From Micromonospora cathayae (GTDB lineage: Bacteria; Actinomycetota; Actinomycetes; Mycobacteriales; Micromonosporaceae), in assembly GCF_028993575.1 (NCBI RefSeq), contig NZ_CP118615.1, positions 1,612,001-1,676,000 of the forward strand: a stretch of DNA of 64,000 nucleotides, written 5' to 3'. Of this stretch, positions 8,292-16,642 are shown one piece after another. The notes under the pieces are model-generated. The model was not told the origin of the DNA, ran no database searches, and was given only the letters and a program-made list of their open reading frames with translations. The number at the start of each line of letters is the position of its first letter. The first letter of the stretch is position 1. The position numbers were made by a program, and so were the translations under genes.

Positions 8292-9029
8292 GTGCCCGGC
8301 CCGGTCGAGCCCGACGAGAGCACGGCGACCACCACCGCCCCCGGGGCGACCGGCGGGCCACCGACCCGGCCCGGCGACCTACGACCGCTGCTCCGCCGAG
8401 GGCTGGTCGGTCTGCTCGGCCCGCTGTTGCTGTACCACCTGCTCCGGCGGCTGGGCGTCGACCCCGCCCCGGCGGTCGTGCTCAGCAGCACGCCGGCCGC
8501 ACTCTGGACCGGGTACGGGCTGCTCACCGGCCGGGCGGTCGACAAGGTCGGCATCGCGGGCCTGGCCGCCACCGCGCTCGGCGCGGCCCTGACCCTGGCC
8601 GCCGTGGACCCGCGACTGGTCTTCGGCCGCAGCGCCCTGATCACCGGCGGCGTCGGCATCTGGTTCCTGTCCACCGCCCGTGGCCCGCGCCCCGCCGCGC
8701 TGCGACTGTCCCGGCCGGTCCTGGAACGGATCTTCCACCGGGCCGACTGGGACGACCTGTGGGCGCGGCAACCGGAGTTCCGGCGGATCTGGCGGGTGAC
8801 CACCGTGCTGATCGGCACGGTGCAACTGCTCGACGCGGCCCTGCGGGCCACCCTGGCCTGGACCGTGCCGCTGGACCTGATCCCCGCCCTGACCACCGCC
8901 ACCAACCTGACCGTCGGACCGGTCCTGCTGGTGCTGGTCAACGCCTACCACGTCCGCGCCGGCCTCTACCGGATGCTGGCCGGCGGCCGGTGGATCAGAC
9001 CTCGGTCAGGTCGGAGACCACCACGGTGA
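8292..9029 (+). CDS. VC0807-family integral membrane protein
   Basis: A 245-residue protein with about six hydrophobic helices after a hydrophilic 35-residue N-terminus. The pattern L-L-L-Y-H-L-L-R-R-L-G, a central D-P-R-L-V-F-G-R and I-W-F-L-S-T-A resembles the uncharacterised VC0807 family. The GTG start lies four bases after the TetR stop, so the two are one operon and the protein is the probable regulated function. The last 35 bases overlap the convergent phosphatase gene, giving an Arg-rich C-terminal tail. No transport or enzymatic role can be assigned from sequence. Confidence 0.75.
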   Translation: MPGPVEPDESTATTTAPGATGGPPTRPGDLRPLLRRGLVGLLGPLLLYHLLRRLGVDPAPAVVLSSTPAALWTGYGLLTGRAVDKVGIAGLAATALGAALTLAAVDPRLVFGRSALITGGVGIWFLSTARGPRPAALRLSRPVLERIFHRADWDDLWARQPEFRRIWRVTTVLIGTVQLLDAALRATLAWTVPLDLIPALTTATNLTVGPVLLVLVNAYHVRAGLYRMLAGGRWIRPRSGRRPPR

Positions 9030-9714
9030 CGTTGTCCGGCGCACCGGCCTGGTGCGCCAACTTCACCAACTGCTCCACGCACTGCTGCCGGTCACCGTAC
9101 GTGAACACCGTCGAGGCGACGGTGCTGTCGTCGACGTAGTCGGAGAGCCCGTCGCTGCACAGCAGCAGCCGGTCCCCGGGCAGCACGGTGTACCGGGCCA
9201 CCGTCGGCGGCGCGTCCACCCCCTGCACGGCCCGGGTCACCAGGGCGCGTTGCGGATGCCGCCGGGCGTCGGCCGGGCTCAACGCGCCCTGGTCCACCAG
9301 CGCCTGCACGAAGGTGTCGTCCTTGGTCAGCTGGTGCAGCGTGCTCTCCCGCAGCAGGTAGCACCGGGAGTCACCGACCTGGGCCACGACCAGGGTGTTC
9401 CCGGCCAGTAACGCGGCCGTCAACGTGGTGCCCATCCCGTCCCGGGCCGGATCGGCGTCGATGGCGGCGCGGATCCGCTGGTTCGCGGTCTGCACCACGG
9501 CCCGCAGCGCGTTCTCCGCCTCGTCCGGCGTCTCCGGCGGTATCAACTCGTCCAGGATCCGGATGACGATCTCGCTGGCCACCTCGCCGGCCGGCAGCCC
9601 ACCCATGCCGTCCGCCACCGCCACCAACCGGTCACCGGCGAGAGCGGAGTCCTCGTTGTTGGTCCGGACCAGGCCGACGTCGTTGAGGATGGCCGAGCGG
9701 AGGATCAGCGTCAT
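8995..9714 (-). CDS. PP2C-type protein serine/threonine phosphatase
   Basis: A 239-residue, single-domain PP2C phosphatase (PstP/SpoIIE superfamily, metal-dependent). Diagnostic motifs are present in order: N-N-E-D near residue 20, V-A-D-G-M-G-G near 35, G-T-T-L-T-A near 95, Q-V-G-D-S-R-C-Y near 115, T-K-D-D-T-F near 130 and L-L-L-C-S-D-G-L-S-D-Y near 190. It lacks the C-terminal membrane helix found in PstP, so it should be soluble and would counteract cytosolic Ser/Thr kinases. The start is taken at ATG 9714, where family similarity begins (MTLILRSAILNDVGLVRTNN). Its 3' end overlaps the convergent VC0807 gene. Confidence 0.9.
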   Translation of the reverse strand: MTLILRSAILNDVGLVRTNNEDSALAGDRLVAVADGMGGLPAGEVASEIVIRILDELIPPETPDEAENALRAVVQTANQRIRAAIDADPARDGMGTTLTAALLAGNTLVVAQVGDSRCYLLRESTLHQLTKDDTFVQALVDQGALSPADARRHPQRALVTRAVQGVDAPPTVARYTVLPGDRLLLCSDGLSDYVDDSTVASTVFTYGDRQQCVEQLVKLAHQAGAPDNVTVVVSDLTEV

Positions 9715-9792
9715 GACGTGAAGTCTGCCAAGAAGACCGGGCCGCCGTCTCCATCCCACCTCGGTAAGGATCGCCGTGGCGCGGGTGCGCGG

Positions 9793-10188
9793 TCAGGAGC
9801 AGATCTCCTTCGGGCCGGTCGCCTGCGGCCGCAACCGGAACGTCACCACCGGGCCGCTGGGGTGGTGGAACTCCGCCTCGGTCGGCGAGATGATCCGCAT
9901 GGTGCCCTGGGTGGTCAGGAAGCCCCAGTCCGCCGGTGGCCCGCCGTCGCCGTCCGTGAGCACCTGGACCGCCTCGTACCACCGCCCCTCGATGTTCGCC
10001 TCCCGCACACCGCAGTGGGTGTACAGCGAGTACGGAAACTCGCGGTATCCGGTGGGTTCCGCCGGCACGCTGGCCGAGGTCGGCATCGTATTGGGCGTCG
10101 GCCCGCTCCGGTCCGTGCCGGTGCAACCACCGGCCAACGTCCCGCCTGCCAGCAGCAGTGGCACGACCAGCAGCATCCTCGTCCGCAA
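9793..10188 (-). CDS. Small hypothetical lipoprotein
   Basis: A 131-residue exported protein with a short basic N-terminus, hydrophobic core (MLLVVPLLLAGGTLAGG) and a lipobox cysteine at about residue 25. The mature part is small, polar and contains two further cysteines (in Y-T-H-C-G-V and at K-E-I-C-S, the C-terminus) that may pair. The TTG at 10188 is preferred because GGGGAG lies six bases upstream; the internal ATG at 10176 would still keep the signal peptide. I do not recognise the family. It ends 78 bases upstream of the PP2C start, same strand. Confidence 0.75.
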   Translation of the reverse strand: MRTRMLLVVPLLLAGGTLAGGCTGTDRSGPTPNTMPTSASVPAEPTGYREFPYSLYTHCGVREANIEGRWYEAVQVLTDGDGGPPADWGFLTTQGTMRIISPTEAEFHHPSGPVVTFRLRPQATGPKEICS

Positions 10189-10308
10189 CTCAGCTCCCCG
10201 TCCGTCGCTCCGATGCTCGTTCGGATGGGACGGACGGGCGGCCACTCCCGTTCCCGCCCATCGAGGCGGCGGGGGCCGGAGGCGTACGAGCCGCGCCGTT
10301 CCACCTGA

Positions 10309-11046
10309 TCAAGCGTTGCGGCGTAGCAGGCGGGCGAGGGCGGGGATCTGGTCGCGCTGGTCGGGGCGTAGGTGAGCTTCGATGATGCCGGTCAGGGCCT
10401 CTCGTCGTGGCCCGAAGTCCAGTACCTCGTGCGGAGTCGCCGCGAGACCCACCGGGAAGTCGTGGGTCGCGTGGGGCAGTGCGTCATCGATGAGTTGGCG
10501 CTGATGAATAGTGGTGGCTATGACGGTGTCGATGGTGACGAGGTCAGCGTCGGCGAGCAGAGCGACCTCCAGGTCCGAGTAGCCGGCACCCTTGCCGATC
10601 CGTACGCCGTCCTGTCGGCTGACGGCGACGCTGCCGCAGACGACCAGGTCGATCGGCTGCATCTCGTCGGGGTCGACGGTGGGAGCGGCGTCGGCTGCTC
10701 CGGTGCTGGTGGCGGCGACTTCGAGCGGGACGTCGAGGGCGTGGGGATCGAGCAGGTAGAAGGGCTTGGGGGCGGCGAGGCGTGGCACCGCCATGTACAG
10801 CAACTTGCCTTCCTGAAGCGCCCGCATCCGTACAGGGAACTGCGCCAGGTCGGGGTTGCACTTGACGACCTGCGCTGCCTTCCACGCGTCCGTGTCGGCG
10901 AGTCGGGCGGCGGCGGTTTCCTTGCCGACGAAGTCGGGGATGTGTCCGTGGACGCCGGGCGGGACGGCACGGCTGTGCTCGAGGAGGTCCCAGACGCGGT
11001 GTCGCACCTGCTGCTTGGCTCGATCGACCTCGTTCAGACTGGTCAC
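10309..11046 (-). CDS. 5-formyltetrahydrofolate cyclo-ligase family protein
   Basis: A 245-residue cytosolic protein of the 5-formyl-THF cyclo-ligase (methenyl-THF synthetase) superfamily, which converts 5-formyl-THF to 5,10-methenyl-THF with ATP. The signature region reads G-V-R-I-G-K-G-A-G-Y-S-D-L-E at about residues 150-163, a variant of the family R-x-G-x-G-x-G-Y-x-D. The sequence is closer to the divergent MTHFS-domain group than to housekeeping FAU1/YgfA enzymes, so activity on folate is not certain. The GTG start lies 12 bases after the stop of the upstream XRE-TPR regulator, so they form an operon. This could be a regulated, specialised folate or salvage enzyme. Confidence 0.8.
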   Translation of the reverse strand: MTSLNEVDRAKQQVRHRVWDLLEHSRAVPPGVHGHIPDFVGKETAAARLADTDAWKAAQVVKCNPDLAQFPVRMRALQEGKLLYMAVPRLAAPKPFYLLDPHALDVPLEVAATSTGAADAAPTVDPDEMQPIDLVVCGSVAVSRQDGVRIGKGAGYSDLEVALLADADLVTIDTVIATTIHQRQLIDDALPHATHDFPVGLAATPHEVLDFGPRREALTGIIEAHLRPDQRDQIPALARLLRRNA

Positions 11047-11058
11047 GTGGGCGGCTCC

Positions 11059-12225
11059 CTACGGGGTCATGAGGGTCAGGAGTCGGTCGTTGACGTCCTG
11101 GACGGCGGGCTCGTCGCGCCAGGGACGTAGCTCGCGGGCTGCGGTGAAGGCGAGGTTGAGGCCACCTCCGGCGCGGGTTCGCTCGATGACGTCGATGGTC
11201 TCGTGCAGGTAGGCGGTGGCGGCGTCCACGTCGCGTTGCGCGATGCTGGCGCGCGCCAGGTTGCCCAGGACGACGGCGGTGGACTTGCGGCTCGCGGCGG
11301 TCAGCTGCCGGGCGCTCTCCAGGGCGACGATCGCGTCGGCCGGGCGGTTCAGGAACAGCCAGCAGGAGCCCGCGAGTCGCGGGTAGTGGCTCGGGCAGAA
11401 CAGGACGGTGGCTGGGTCGTGGCCGTCGACTGCGGCGAAGTGGACCTCGGCGGCGGTGAGGGCGTCGGCGCAGTCCCGGGGCCGGCCGAGCATGGCGTGT
11501 GCCTCGGCACGGTGCAGGTGGGCCAGCCCGGCGATGACGTGGCTGGTGTGCTGGCCGACGGCTGCGGCGTTCGCGGTCAGGGCGAGGCTGTCCGTGGGCT
11601 GCTTGGTGCCGTACAGGGAGAGGTAGCTCTTGCGGAGCAGGGCGTTGGCCTCGGTGACGGCGTCGCGGGTTTCCCGGGCAGCATGGATGGCCTGATCGAA
11701 GTATGCGGCGCTGACGTTCTGGTCGCGGCGTTGAGAGGCGTCCCAGACGAGCTGACCCATGAGGGTGGCGGATTCGGCGACCGCTGCCGCCAGGTCCCGC
11801 TGGACCGGTCCGGTGCCGGCGTGCTGCCGGAGGAAGATCGCTTGGCCGTGGAGCTGCCCGGCTTCGGCGAGTAGGAGCGTGGAGGGCAGCCGGTCGTAGC
11901 GCTCGTCAAGGTTCTGCACGCGTTCCCGCAGGTAGGCGACGCTGACCAGGTCGACGCGACGGGGATGCCGCAGGACGTACTCGAGACGTTCCTCCGGTGC
12001 TGACGGCGGCTGGCCGACATCGGCCAACAGGTCGGCGAGTTCCTCGACCGACAGCCGGAGGGCCGCCGCCAACCGTGGCCGGTGCCATGGCTGGGGATCG
12101 GTTTCGGCCCGTTCCCAGCGGACGACGGTCGAGCGGTCGACGCCGAGGGACTCGGCCAACCGTTCCTGGCTCAGCCCGACCGCCTTGCGGCGCTGGGCCA
12201 GCCGGTGTCGGCGTCTACCCGGCAC
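11059..12225 (-). CDS. XRE-type helix-turn-helix regulator with TPR-like C-terminus
   Basis: A 388-residue protein. The N-terminal HTH_3 domain covers about residues 8-65 (L-A-Q-R-R-K-A-V-G-L-S-Q-E-R-L-A ... V-D-R-S-T-V-V-R-W-E). The remainder is alpha-helical with alanine-rich repeats resembling tetratricopeptide repeats. This layout is common for actinobacterial regulators of small downstream operons and resembles peptide-responsive (RRNPP-like) regulators; peptide sensing is inference. It is first in an operon with the cyclo-ligase gene and is divergent from another XRE-type regulator at 12397, with 171 bases between them that must hold both promoters. Confidence 0.87.
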   Translation of the reverse strand: MPGRRRHRLAQRRKAVGLSQERLAESLGVDRSTVVRWERAETDPQPWHRPRLAAALRLSVEELADLLADVGQPPSAPEERLEYVLRHPRRVDLVSVAYLRERVQNLDERYDRLPSTLLLAEAGQLHGQAIFLRQHAGTGPVQRDLAAAVAESATLMGQLVWDASQRRDQNVSAAYFDQAIHAARETRDAVTEANALLRKSYLSLYGTKQPTDSLALTANAAAVGQHTSHVIAGLAHLHRAEAHAMLGRPRDCADALTAAEVHFAAVDGHDPATVLFCPSHYPRLAGSCWLFLNRPADAIVALESARQLTAASRKSTAVVLGNLARASIAQRDVDAATAYLHETIDVIERTRAGGGLNLAFTAARELRPWRDEPAVQDVNDRLLTLMTP

Positions 12226-12396
12226 CTGTCCTCCCTTACCCCCGTGGCTGTTACGGAATCCATTCAGTCAGGTCACGCTGCGCAACGCAATGGGGATGCA
12301 TCAGTTCTGCGCCGCTGGCGCCCTGGGAGCCCCGGCCGGTTGGCGATTGGCTGGACGCACGGACCCAGCGGCACGGGCCGCTGTCTGGGAGAGGTG

Positions 12397-13668
12397 ATGT
12401 CCGGTGACGACACACGTACCCGCCGGGGTTCTGCACCACCGCTTCCTCGGGTGGACCAGATGAACGCCGGCCGGTTGGATTCGGTGCCGATCGGGCGGCG
12501 GGTGGCGTACTGGCGGGGCCGGCGGAAACTCTCCCAGCAGCTGTTCGCCGACCGGCTCGGCAAGTCGAAAAGCTGGGTCGACAAGGTCGAACGCGGCGTC
12601 CGGAGGCTCGACAAGCTGTCCACGCTCCAGGAGATCGCCGCCGTGCTGCGCGTCGACCCGGTGGTGCTGCGCGACCCGGACACCCAGCCGGTCGAATTGA
12701 CCGAACGCCATCAGGGCGTCGAGCGCATTAGGGCGGCGCTCTGCCGGTACGAGATCCCGCTCGGTAGGCCGGCCGGCCGTCGTCCGGTGCTGCCCGCCGA
12801 CCGGATGGCCCGCCAGGTCGGGTACGCGTGGACGGCCTTCCAGCATGCCCGGTACGCCCAGCTCGCCGACCTGCTGCCGGACCTGCTCACCGACGTCCAG
12901 CGCACCCACGCCCACCAGCCCGGCCCCGGACGGGTGCCGCTGGTCGAGGCGTACCGGATCACCGCCGGACTGCTGGTCAAGCTGGGCGCGGCCGATGTGG
13001 CGTGGCTGGCCGCCGACCGCGCGATGCTCGCCGCGACCGGGGACCGCAGCCTGGTCGCCGCCGCAGCCGTGCAGCTCGGCCAGGTGTTACGCGCCGCCGG
13101 GCGGGCCCGGGAGGCGCAGTCGCTGCTGCGGGCCGCCGCGTACCGGATCGCCCCATCGGTCATCGAGTACGGCACCCCGCCTGAGCTGTCCCTGTGCGGC
13201 ACCCTGCTCGTCCAGGCCGCCCTGGCCGCCGCGAGCCACGAGGGCGACAGCGCCACCGCCGAGCTGATCGACGAGGCCGCCGGCATGGCCGAGCGGGTCG
13301 GCGACGGGCACGACCACTACCGCACCGGTTTCGGACCCACCGCCGTCGACCTGGCCCGTACCGCCGTCGCCGTCGAGTCCGGCGACGCCCGCGCCGCGAT
13401 CGGCTGGCACGGGAAGGCCACCGGTCGGGCCGGCTGGCGGTGGCTGCCCGCCGAACACCGCGCTGCACACCTGCTCGACACCGCCTGCGCCTACCTGCAC
13501 ACCGACGATCCGACCAACGCCGCCCACGTCCTGCTCGAAGCCGAGCGCACCGCACCGTCCGAGATCCGGTACCGGCCCGCTGCGTGGGACCTGCTCGGTC
13601 AGCTCGCCCGCGACCCGTACGCCCCCACCACGATCACCCGGCTCGCCACCACCCTCGGCGTGGGCTGA
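12397..13668 (+). CDS. XRE-type helix-turn-helix regulator, long helical C-terminus
   Basis: A 423-residue protein. After a polar 25-residue leader the HTH_3 domain spans about residues 30-90 (V-A-Y-W-R-G-R-R-K-L-S-Q-Q-L-F-A-D-R-L-G-K-S-K-S-W-V-D-K-V-E-R-G). The rest is a helical, alanine-rich region with TPR-like periodicity and clustered Asp/His residues. The ATG at 12397 is preceded by GGGAGAGG; a GTG three bases earlier is also possible. A small Cys-containing protein starts three bases downstream. The divergent XRE-TPR gene on the other strand has the same layout, so the two may share ancestry or regulate one another. Confidence 0.85.
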   Translation: MSGDDTRTRRGSAPPLPRVDQMNAGRLDSVPIGRRVAYWRGRRKLSQQLFADRLGKSKSWVDKVERGVRRLDKLSTLQEIAAVLRVDPVVLRDPDTQPVELTERHQGVERIRAALCRYEIPLGRPAGRRPVLPADRMARQVGYAWTAFQHARYAQLADLLPDLLTDVQRTHAHQPGPGRVPLVEAYRITAGLLVKLGAADVAWLAADRAMLAATGDRSLVAAAAVQLGQVLRAAGRAREAQSLLRAAAYRIAPSVIEYGTPPELSLCGTLLVQAALAAASHEGDSATAELIDEAAGMAERVGDGHDHYRTGFGPTAVDLARTAVAVESGDARAAIGWHGKATGRAGWRWLPAEHRAAHLLDTACAYLHTDDPTNAAHVLLEAERTAPSEIRYRPAAWDLLGQLARDPYAPTTITRLATTLGVG

Positions 13669-13671
13669 ACC

Positions 13672-13902
13672 GTGACCGCCCCGTTCCTGTCCCTGGCGCA
13701 GATCCGCAACCGGCTGATCCTCACCGCCCGGACGGTCCTCCGCCAGCACCGGCCCGGACCCGACGGACACTGCCCGACCTGCCGTACCCCGGCCTGCCGG
13801 GTGGGGACCGCCGCCCGCGACCTGCTGCGGGCGGCGGGCGACCCGCCACTGCCGGGCACCGCCACCGATCCGCCGTCATCCGATGTCGCTCAGCCGGAAT
13901 GA
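13672..13902 (+). CDS. Small Cys-containing hypothetical protein
   Basis: A 76-residue protein starting at a GTG three bases after the upstream regulator's stop, so translation is probably coupled. It has a helical N-terminus and a C-P-T-C-R-T-P-A-C segment at about residues 34-42, suggesting a small metal site or redox motif, and a proline-rich tail. Small proteins of this type accompany XRE-TPR regulators in several actinomycetes as far as I recall. Function unknown. Confidence 0.65.
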   Translation: MTAPFLSLAQIRNRLILTARTVLRQHRPGPDGHCPTCRTPACRVGTAARDLLRAAGDPPLPGTATDPPSSDVAQPE

Positions 13903-13959
13903 GCCACATCCCCATAAGGAGCGACGTGGCTCGGGTACGAGGTGGAAAGGTGGGCAGCC

Positions 13960-14352
13960 ATGGACAGGAAACAGGTGACGGACTGGATCGCGGCCTACGA
14001 GCGGGCCTGGCGTACCCCGGGCACGGACACCCTCGGCACGATCTTCACCGAGGAGGCGAGCTACCGTCAGGGGCCGTACTGGACTCCGGTCGTCGGTCTG
14101 CCGGCCATCGCCCGGATGTGGGACGCCCAGCGCGACGGTCCCGACGAGGTGTTCCGGATGTCCGGCGAGATCGTCGCGGTGGACGGCGACACGGCGGTGA
14201 CCCGGATGGAGGTCCGGTACGGCGACCCGGTCCGCCAGGAGTACCGGGATCTGTGGATCATCCGGTTCGCCGGGGACGGCCGGTGCCGGTCGTTCGAGGA
14301 GTGGCCCTACTGGCCGCAGCAGCCGACCGGTCTCGAGTCCGCCGGTAGCTGA
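13960..14352 (+). CDS. SnoaL/NTF2-like domain protein
   Basis: A 130-residue single-domain protein with the NTF2-like pattern: an N-terminal helix (VTDWIAAYERAWRTPGTD), the F-T-E-E-A-S-Y strand, then V-V-G-L-P-A-I-A-R-M-W and the long curved strands ending with I-I-R-F-A-G-D-G-R-C-R-S-F-E-E-W. Such proteins are small-molecule binding or enzymatic (SnoaL cyclase-like, limonene epoxide hydrolase-like), but no catalytic set is recognisable. ATG 13960 has a GGAAAGG ribosome-binding site. It stands alone between two transcription units. Confidence 0.8.
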   Translation: MDRKQVTDWIAAYERAWRTPGTDTLGTIFTEEASYRQGPYWTPVVGLPAIARMWDAQRDGPDEVFRMSGEIVAVDGDTAVTRMEVRYGDPVRQEYRDLWIIRFAGDGRCRSFEEWPYWPQQPTGLESAGS

Positions 14353-14395
14353 CCGGGAGCCGCCGTTCCCGCCACCGGGAACAGGCCGCTCCTTC

Positions 14396-14941
14396 CTACT
14401 CGCGGGGGTAGCGGAGCAGCAGGCTGGCGGTGACCTCCTCGTCGCCGACCGCCGCGTAGCAGTGCGGTACGTCCGACGTCCAGCGCAGGTGCCCGCCGGT
14501 GGCGGCGGTCAGTGGCGCGTCCACCGGGCCGGCCCGGAGCACTCCGGTGAAGACGGTGACGTGTTCGGTGACGCCGGCCCGGTGCGCGGGCGAGACCTGC
14601 CCGGCCCCCGGTGCGACCCGCAGCCGGTACAGCTCGTAGGTCGCCCCGGCCTCGGTGAACACCTCCAGCAGGGTGGCGCGCACGGCGGCGCCGCGCACCG
14701 AGGGCGCGCTCGCCGGCCCGGCCAGCACCGCACCCAGGGGTACGCCGAGCTGCGCGGTCACCGCGTAGAGCGTTTCCAGGGTCGGGTTGCGGGTGCCGTT
14801 CTCCAGCCCGGAGAGGGTGGCCTTGCCGACGCCGGCCAGCCGGGCCAGCGCGGAGAGCGAGATGCCCCGCTCCTCGCGGAGTACCCGGACCCGCTGGCCG
14901 ATCGCGGCGGCTCCGGGGTCGCTGGCTCCGACGGTGGTCAT
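14396..14941 (-). CDS. XRE-cupin transcriptional regulator
   Basis: A 181-residue regulator. The HTH_3 domain covers about residues 15-70 (V-R-V-L-R-E-E-R-G-I-S-L-S-A-L-A-R-L-A-G-V-G-K-A-T-L-S-G-L-E-N-G). A C-terminal cupin barrel follows from about residue 110 and should bind a small effector. The family typically regulates an adjacent transporter or catabolic gene. Here it is divergent from a BenE-type permease across 63 bases that contain an 18-base perfect palindrome, so it very likely regulates both genes through that site. ATG 14941 is chosen because similarity starts shortly after. Confidence 0.9.
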   Translation of the reverse strand: MTTVGASDPGAAAIGQRVRVLREERGISLSALARLAGVGKATLSGLENGTRNPTLETLYAVTAQLGVPLGAVLAGPASAPSVRGAAVRATLLEVFTEAGATYELYRLRVAPGAGQVSPAHRAGVTEHVTVFTGVLRAGPVDAPLTAATGGHLRWTSDVPHCYAAVGDEEVTASLLLRYPRE

Positions 14942-14964
14942 GACGCTATCGTGCACCACAGCGC

Positions 14965-14982
14965 CGTTCCGTATACGGAACG
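14965..14982. promoter_or_regulatory. 18-bp palindromic operator between the XRE-cupin gene and benE
   Basis: The sequence CGTTCCGTATACGGAACG is a perfect palindrome centred between 14973 and 14974. It lies in the divergent intergenic region, 24 bases upstream of the regulator start and 23 bases upstream of the BenE start, where it can cover both promoters. The neighbouring XRE-cupin protein is the obvious ligand; that link is inference. Confidence 0.75.
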
Positions 14983-15004
14983 ACCTGTCCGGAAGGGGCC
15001 GCGC

Positions 15005-16264
15005 ATGACGGGGAGCCTGCAACCCGTACTGGCCGGTGTGGTGACCGCCCTGGTCGGCTTCGCCAGCTCGTTCACGGTGGTGCTGGCCGGGTTGCGGGCC
15101 GTCGGGGCGACCGACACGCAGGCGTCCTCCGGACTGCTCGCGGTCTGCGTGCTGTCCGGGGCGAGCGCCGTCTGGCTCGGGCTACGGCACCGGCTGCCGA
15201 TCAGTATCGCCTGGTCCACGCCCGGGGCCGCCCTGCTGGTCGCCACCGGGCCGGTGGCCGGTGGATGGCCGGCCGCCGTCGGCGCGTTCGTGGTGTCCGG
15301 TTTGCTGATCGTCGCCGCCGGGCTCTTCCCGCCGCTCAGCCGGGCGGTCGCCGCGATCCCCAAGCCGATCGCGGCGGCGATGCTCGCCGGGGTGCTGCTG
15401 CCGCTGTGTACCGCGCCGGTCCGGGCACTGGTCGAGGTACCCGCCCTCGCCGGGCCGGTGGTGCTGGTCTGGCTGCTGCTGCACCGGTACGCCCGGCGCT
15501 GGGCGGTGCCCGGGGCGCTCGCCGTCGCCGTGGTGGCGATCGCGCTGACCGCCCCGCCGGCCCGGCCCGGCTCGGCCGGACTCTGGCCGGTACTCGACCC
15601 GACGGTGCCCAGCCTCAGCCTGTCCGCCCTGGTCGGGCTGGCGGTACCGCTGTTCCTGGTCACCATGGCCGCGCAGAACGTACCCGGCATGGCGGTGCTG
15701 ACCGGCTACGGCTACCGGCCGCCGTTCGGTTCCGCGCTGCGCGTCACCGGGCTGGCCAGCGCGGTGGCCGCCCCGGTCGGCGGACACGCGGTCAACCTGG
15801 CGGCGATCACCGCCGCCCTCGCCGCCGGCCCGGACGCCCACCCGGACCCGGACCGCCGGTGGATCGCCTCGGTGACCGCCGGTGTCGGGCTGGCGCTGCT
15901 CGGCCTCGGCGCGGGCGTGGCGACCACCCTGGTACTGCTCTCGCCGCCGGTGCTGATCGAGGCGGTCGCCGGCCTGGCGCTCGTCGGCGCGCTGGCCGGC
16001 GCGCTCGCCGCCGCCCTCGCCGAGCCGGACGCGCGGGAAGCGGCGGTAGTGACCTTCGTGGTCACCGCGGCCGGGGTTTCCCTGCTCGGGGTGGGTGGGG
16101 CCTTCTGGGGGCTGCTCGCCGGCGGGCTGATGCTGCTGCTCTTCCGACGCCCCCGCCCGGCTACCGCCCCCGCCCCGGAGGACGGGGGGACGGTGGCGGG
16201 AGCGGCTACTCCTCGACAGCCAGGTCGGCGGCCGGGACGGAGAGGCGTACCTGCTGGTCGGTGA
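15005..16264 (+). CDS. benE: BenE-family benzoate/proton symporter-like permease
   Basis: A 419-residue membrane protein with about 11-12 hydrophobic helices, length and pattern typical of BenE (PF03594). Recognisable family stretches include V-G-F-A-S-S-F-T-V-V-L-A-G near the N-terminus, A-W-S-T-P-G-A-A-L-L near residue 70 and the A-Q-N-V-P-G-M-A-V-L segment near 225. Characterised members import benzoate with protons; the substrate here is not provable and no aromatic catabolic genes flank it, so export or import of another compound is possible. It is divergently controlled with the XRE-cupin gene. Its last 59 bases overlap the convergent small gene, so the Arg-rich C-terminal tail may be non-essential. 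Confidence 0.87.
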   Translation: MTGSLQPVLAGVVTALVGFASSFTVVLAGLRAVGATDTQASSGLLAVCVLSGASAVWLGLRHRLPISIAWSTPGAALLVATGPVAGGWPAAVGAFVVSGLLIVAAGLFPPLSRAVAAIPKPIAAAMLAGVLLPLCTAPVRALVEVPALAGPVVLVWLLLHRYARRWAVPGALAVAVVAIALTAPPARPGSAGLWPVLDPTVPSLSLSALVGLAVPLFLVTMAAQNVPGMAVLTGYGYRPPFGSALRVTGLASAVAAPVGGHAVNLAAITAALAAGPDAHPDPDRRWIASVTAGVGLALLGLGAGVATTLVLLSPPVLIEAVAGLALVGALAGALAAALAEPDAREAAVVTFVVTAAGVSLLGVGGAFWGLLAGGLMLLLFRRPRPATAPAPEDGGTVAGAATPRQPGRRPGRRGVPAGR

Positions 16265-16574
16265 CGGTGGCGATCTGGTCGGCGGGGGCGTACACCGCGC
16301 CGTCGGGGGCGGAGACCTTCAGGTAGCCGGTACGCAGCAGTCGGGCCGCCAGGTCGGCCGGTACGTCGGGTTCCTCGACGGCGGCGGACTCGATCAGCTC
16401 GTCCAGGCTGCTGCCCGGGTCGGCGGTGGTCGGGGCCTGCACGGTCACCGCGTTCGGGTCACCCCGCTGGACCATGTCCACCGTGCCGACCGGGGCCCCG
16501 GTCGCGTCGACCACCGTCATGCCGGTGGTGATCCGTGCGATGACCGTTTCCGCGTCCGTGTCCTGTCGCGTCAT
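16206..16574 (-). CDS. PRC-barrel/DUF2171-like small protein
   Basis: A 122-residue acidic protein. The N-terminal part I-T-T-G-M-T-V-V-D-A-T-G-A-P-V-G-T-V-D reads like the DUF2171/PRC-barrel beta module, and the C-terminal V-Y-A-P-A-D-Q-I-A-T-V-T-D-Q-Q-V-R-L looks like the second half. Such proteins are common in high-GC actinomycetes, often stress-related and without a known role. The frame overlaps the 3' end of benE on the other strand. Family call is moderate because the domain is short and low in diagnostic residues. Confidence 0.7.
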   Translation of the reverse strand: MTRQDTDAETVIARITTGMTVVDATGAPVGTVDMVQRGDPNAVTVQAPTTADPGSSLDELIESAAVEEPDVPADLAARLLRTGYLKVSAPDGAVYAPADQIATVTDQQVRLSVPAADLAVEE

Positions 16575-16642
16575 GCTGGGGCGGTTCCCGGCCGGTCGGA
16601 CGCCTAAACGCCGGGCCGGTCGGGCCGTTGGCCGCCGTTCGG

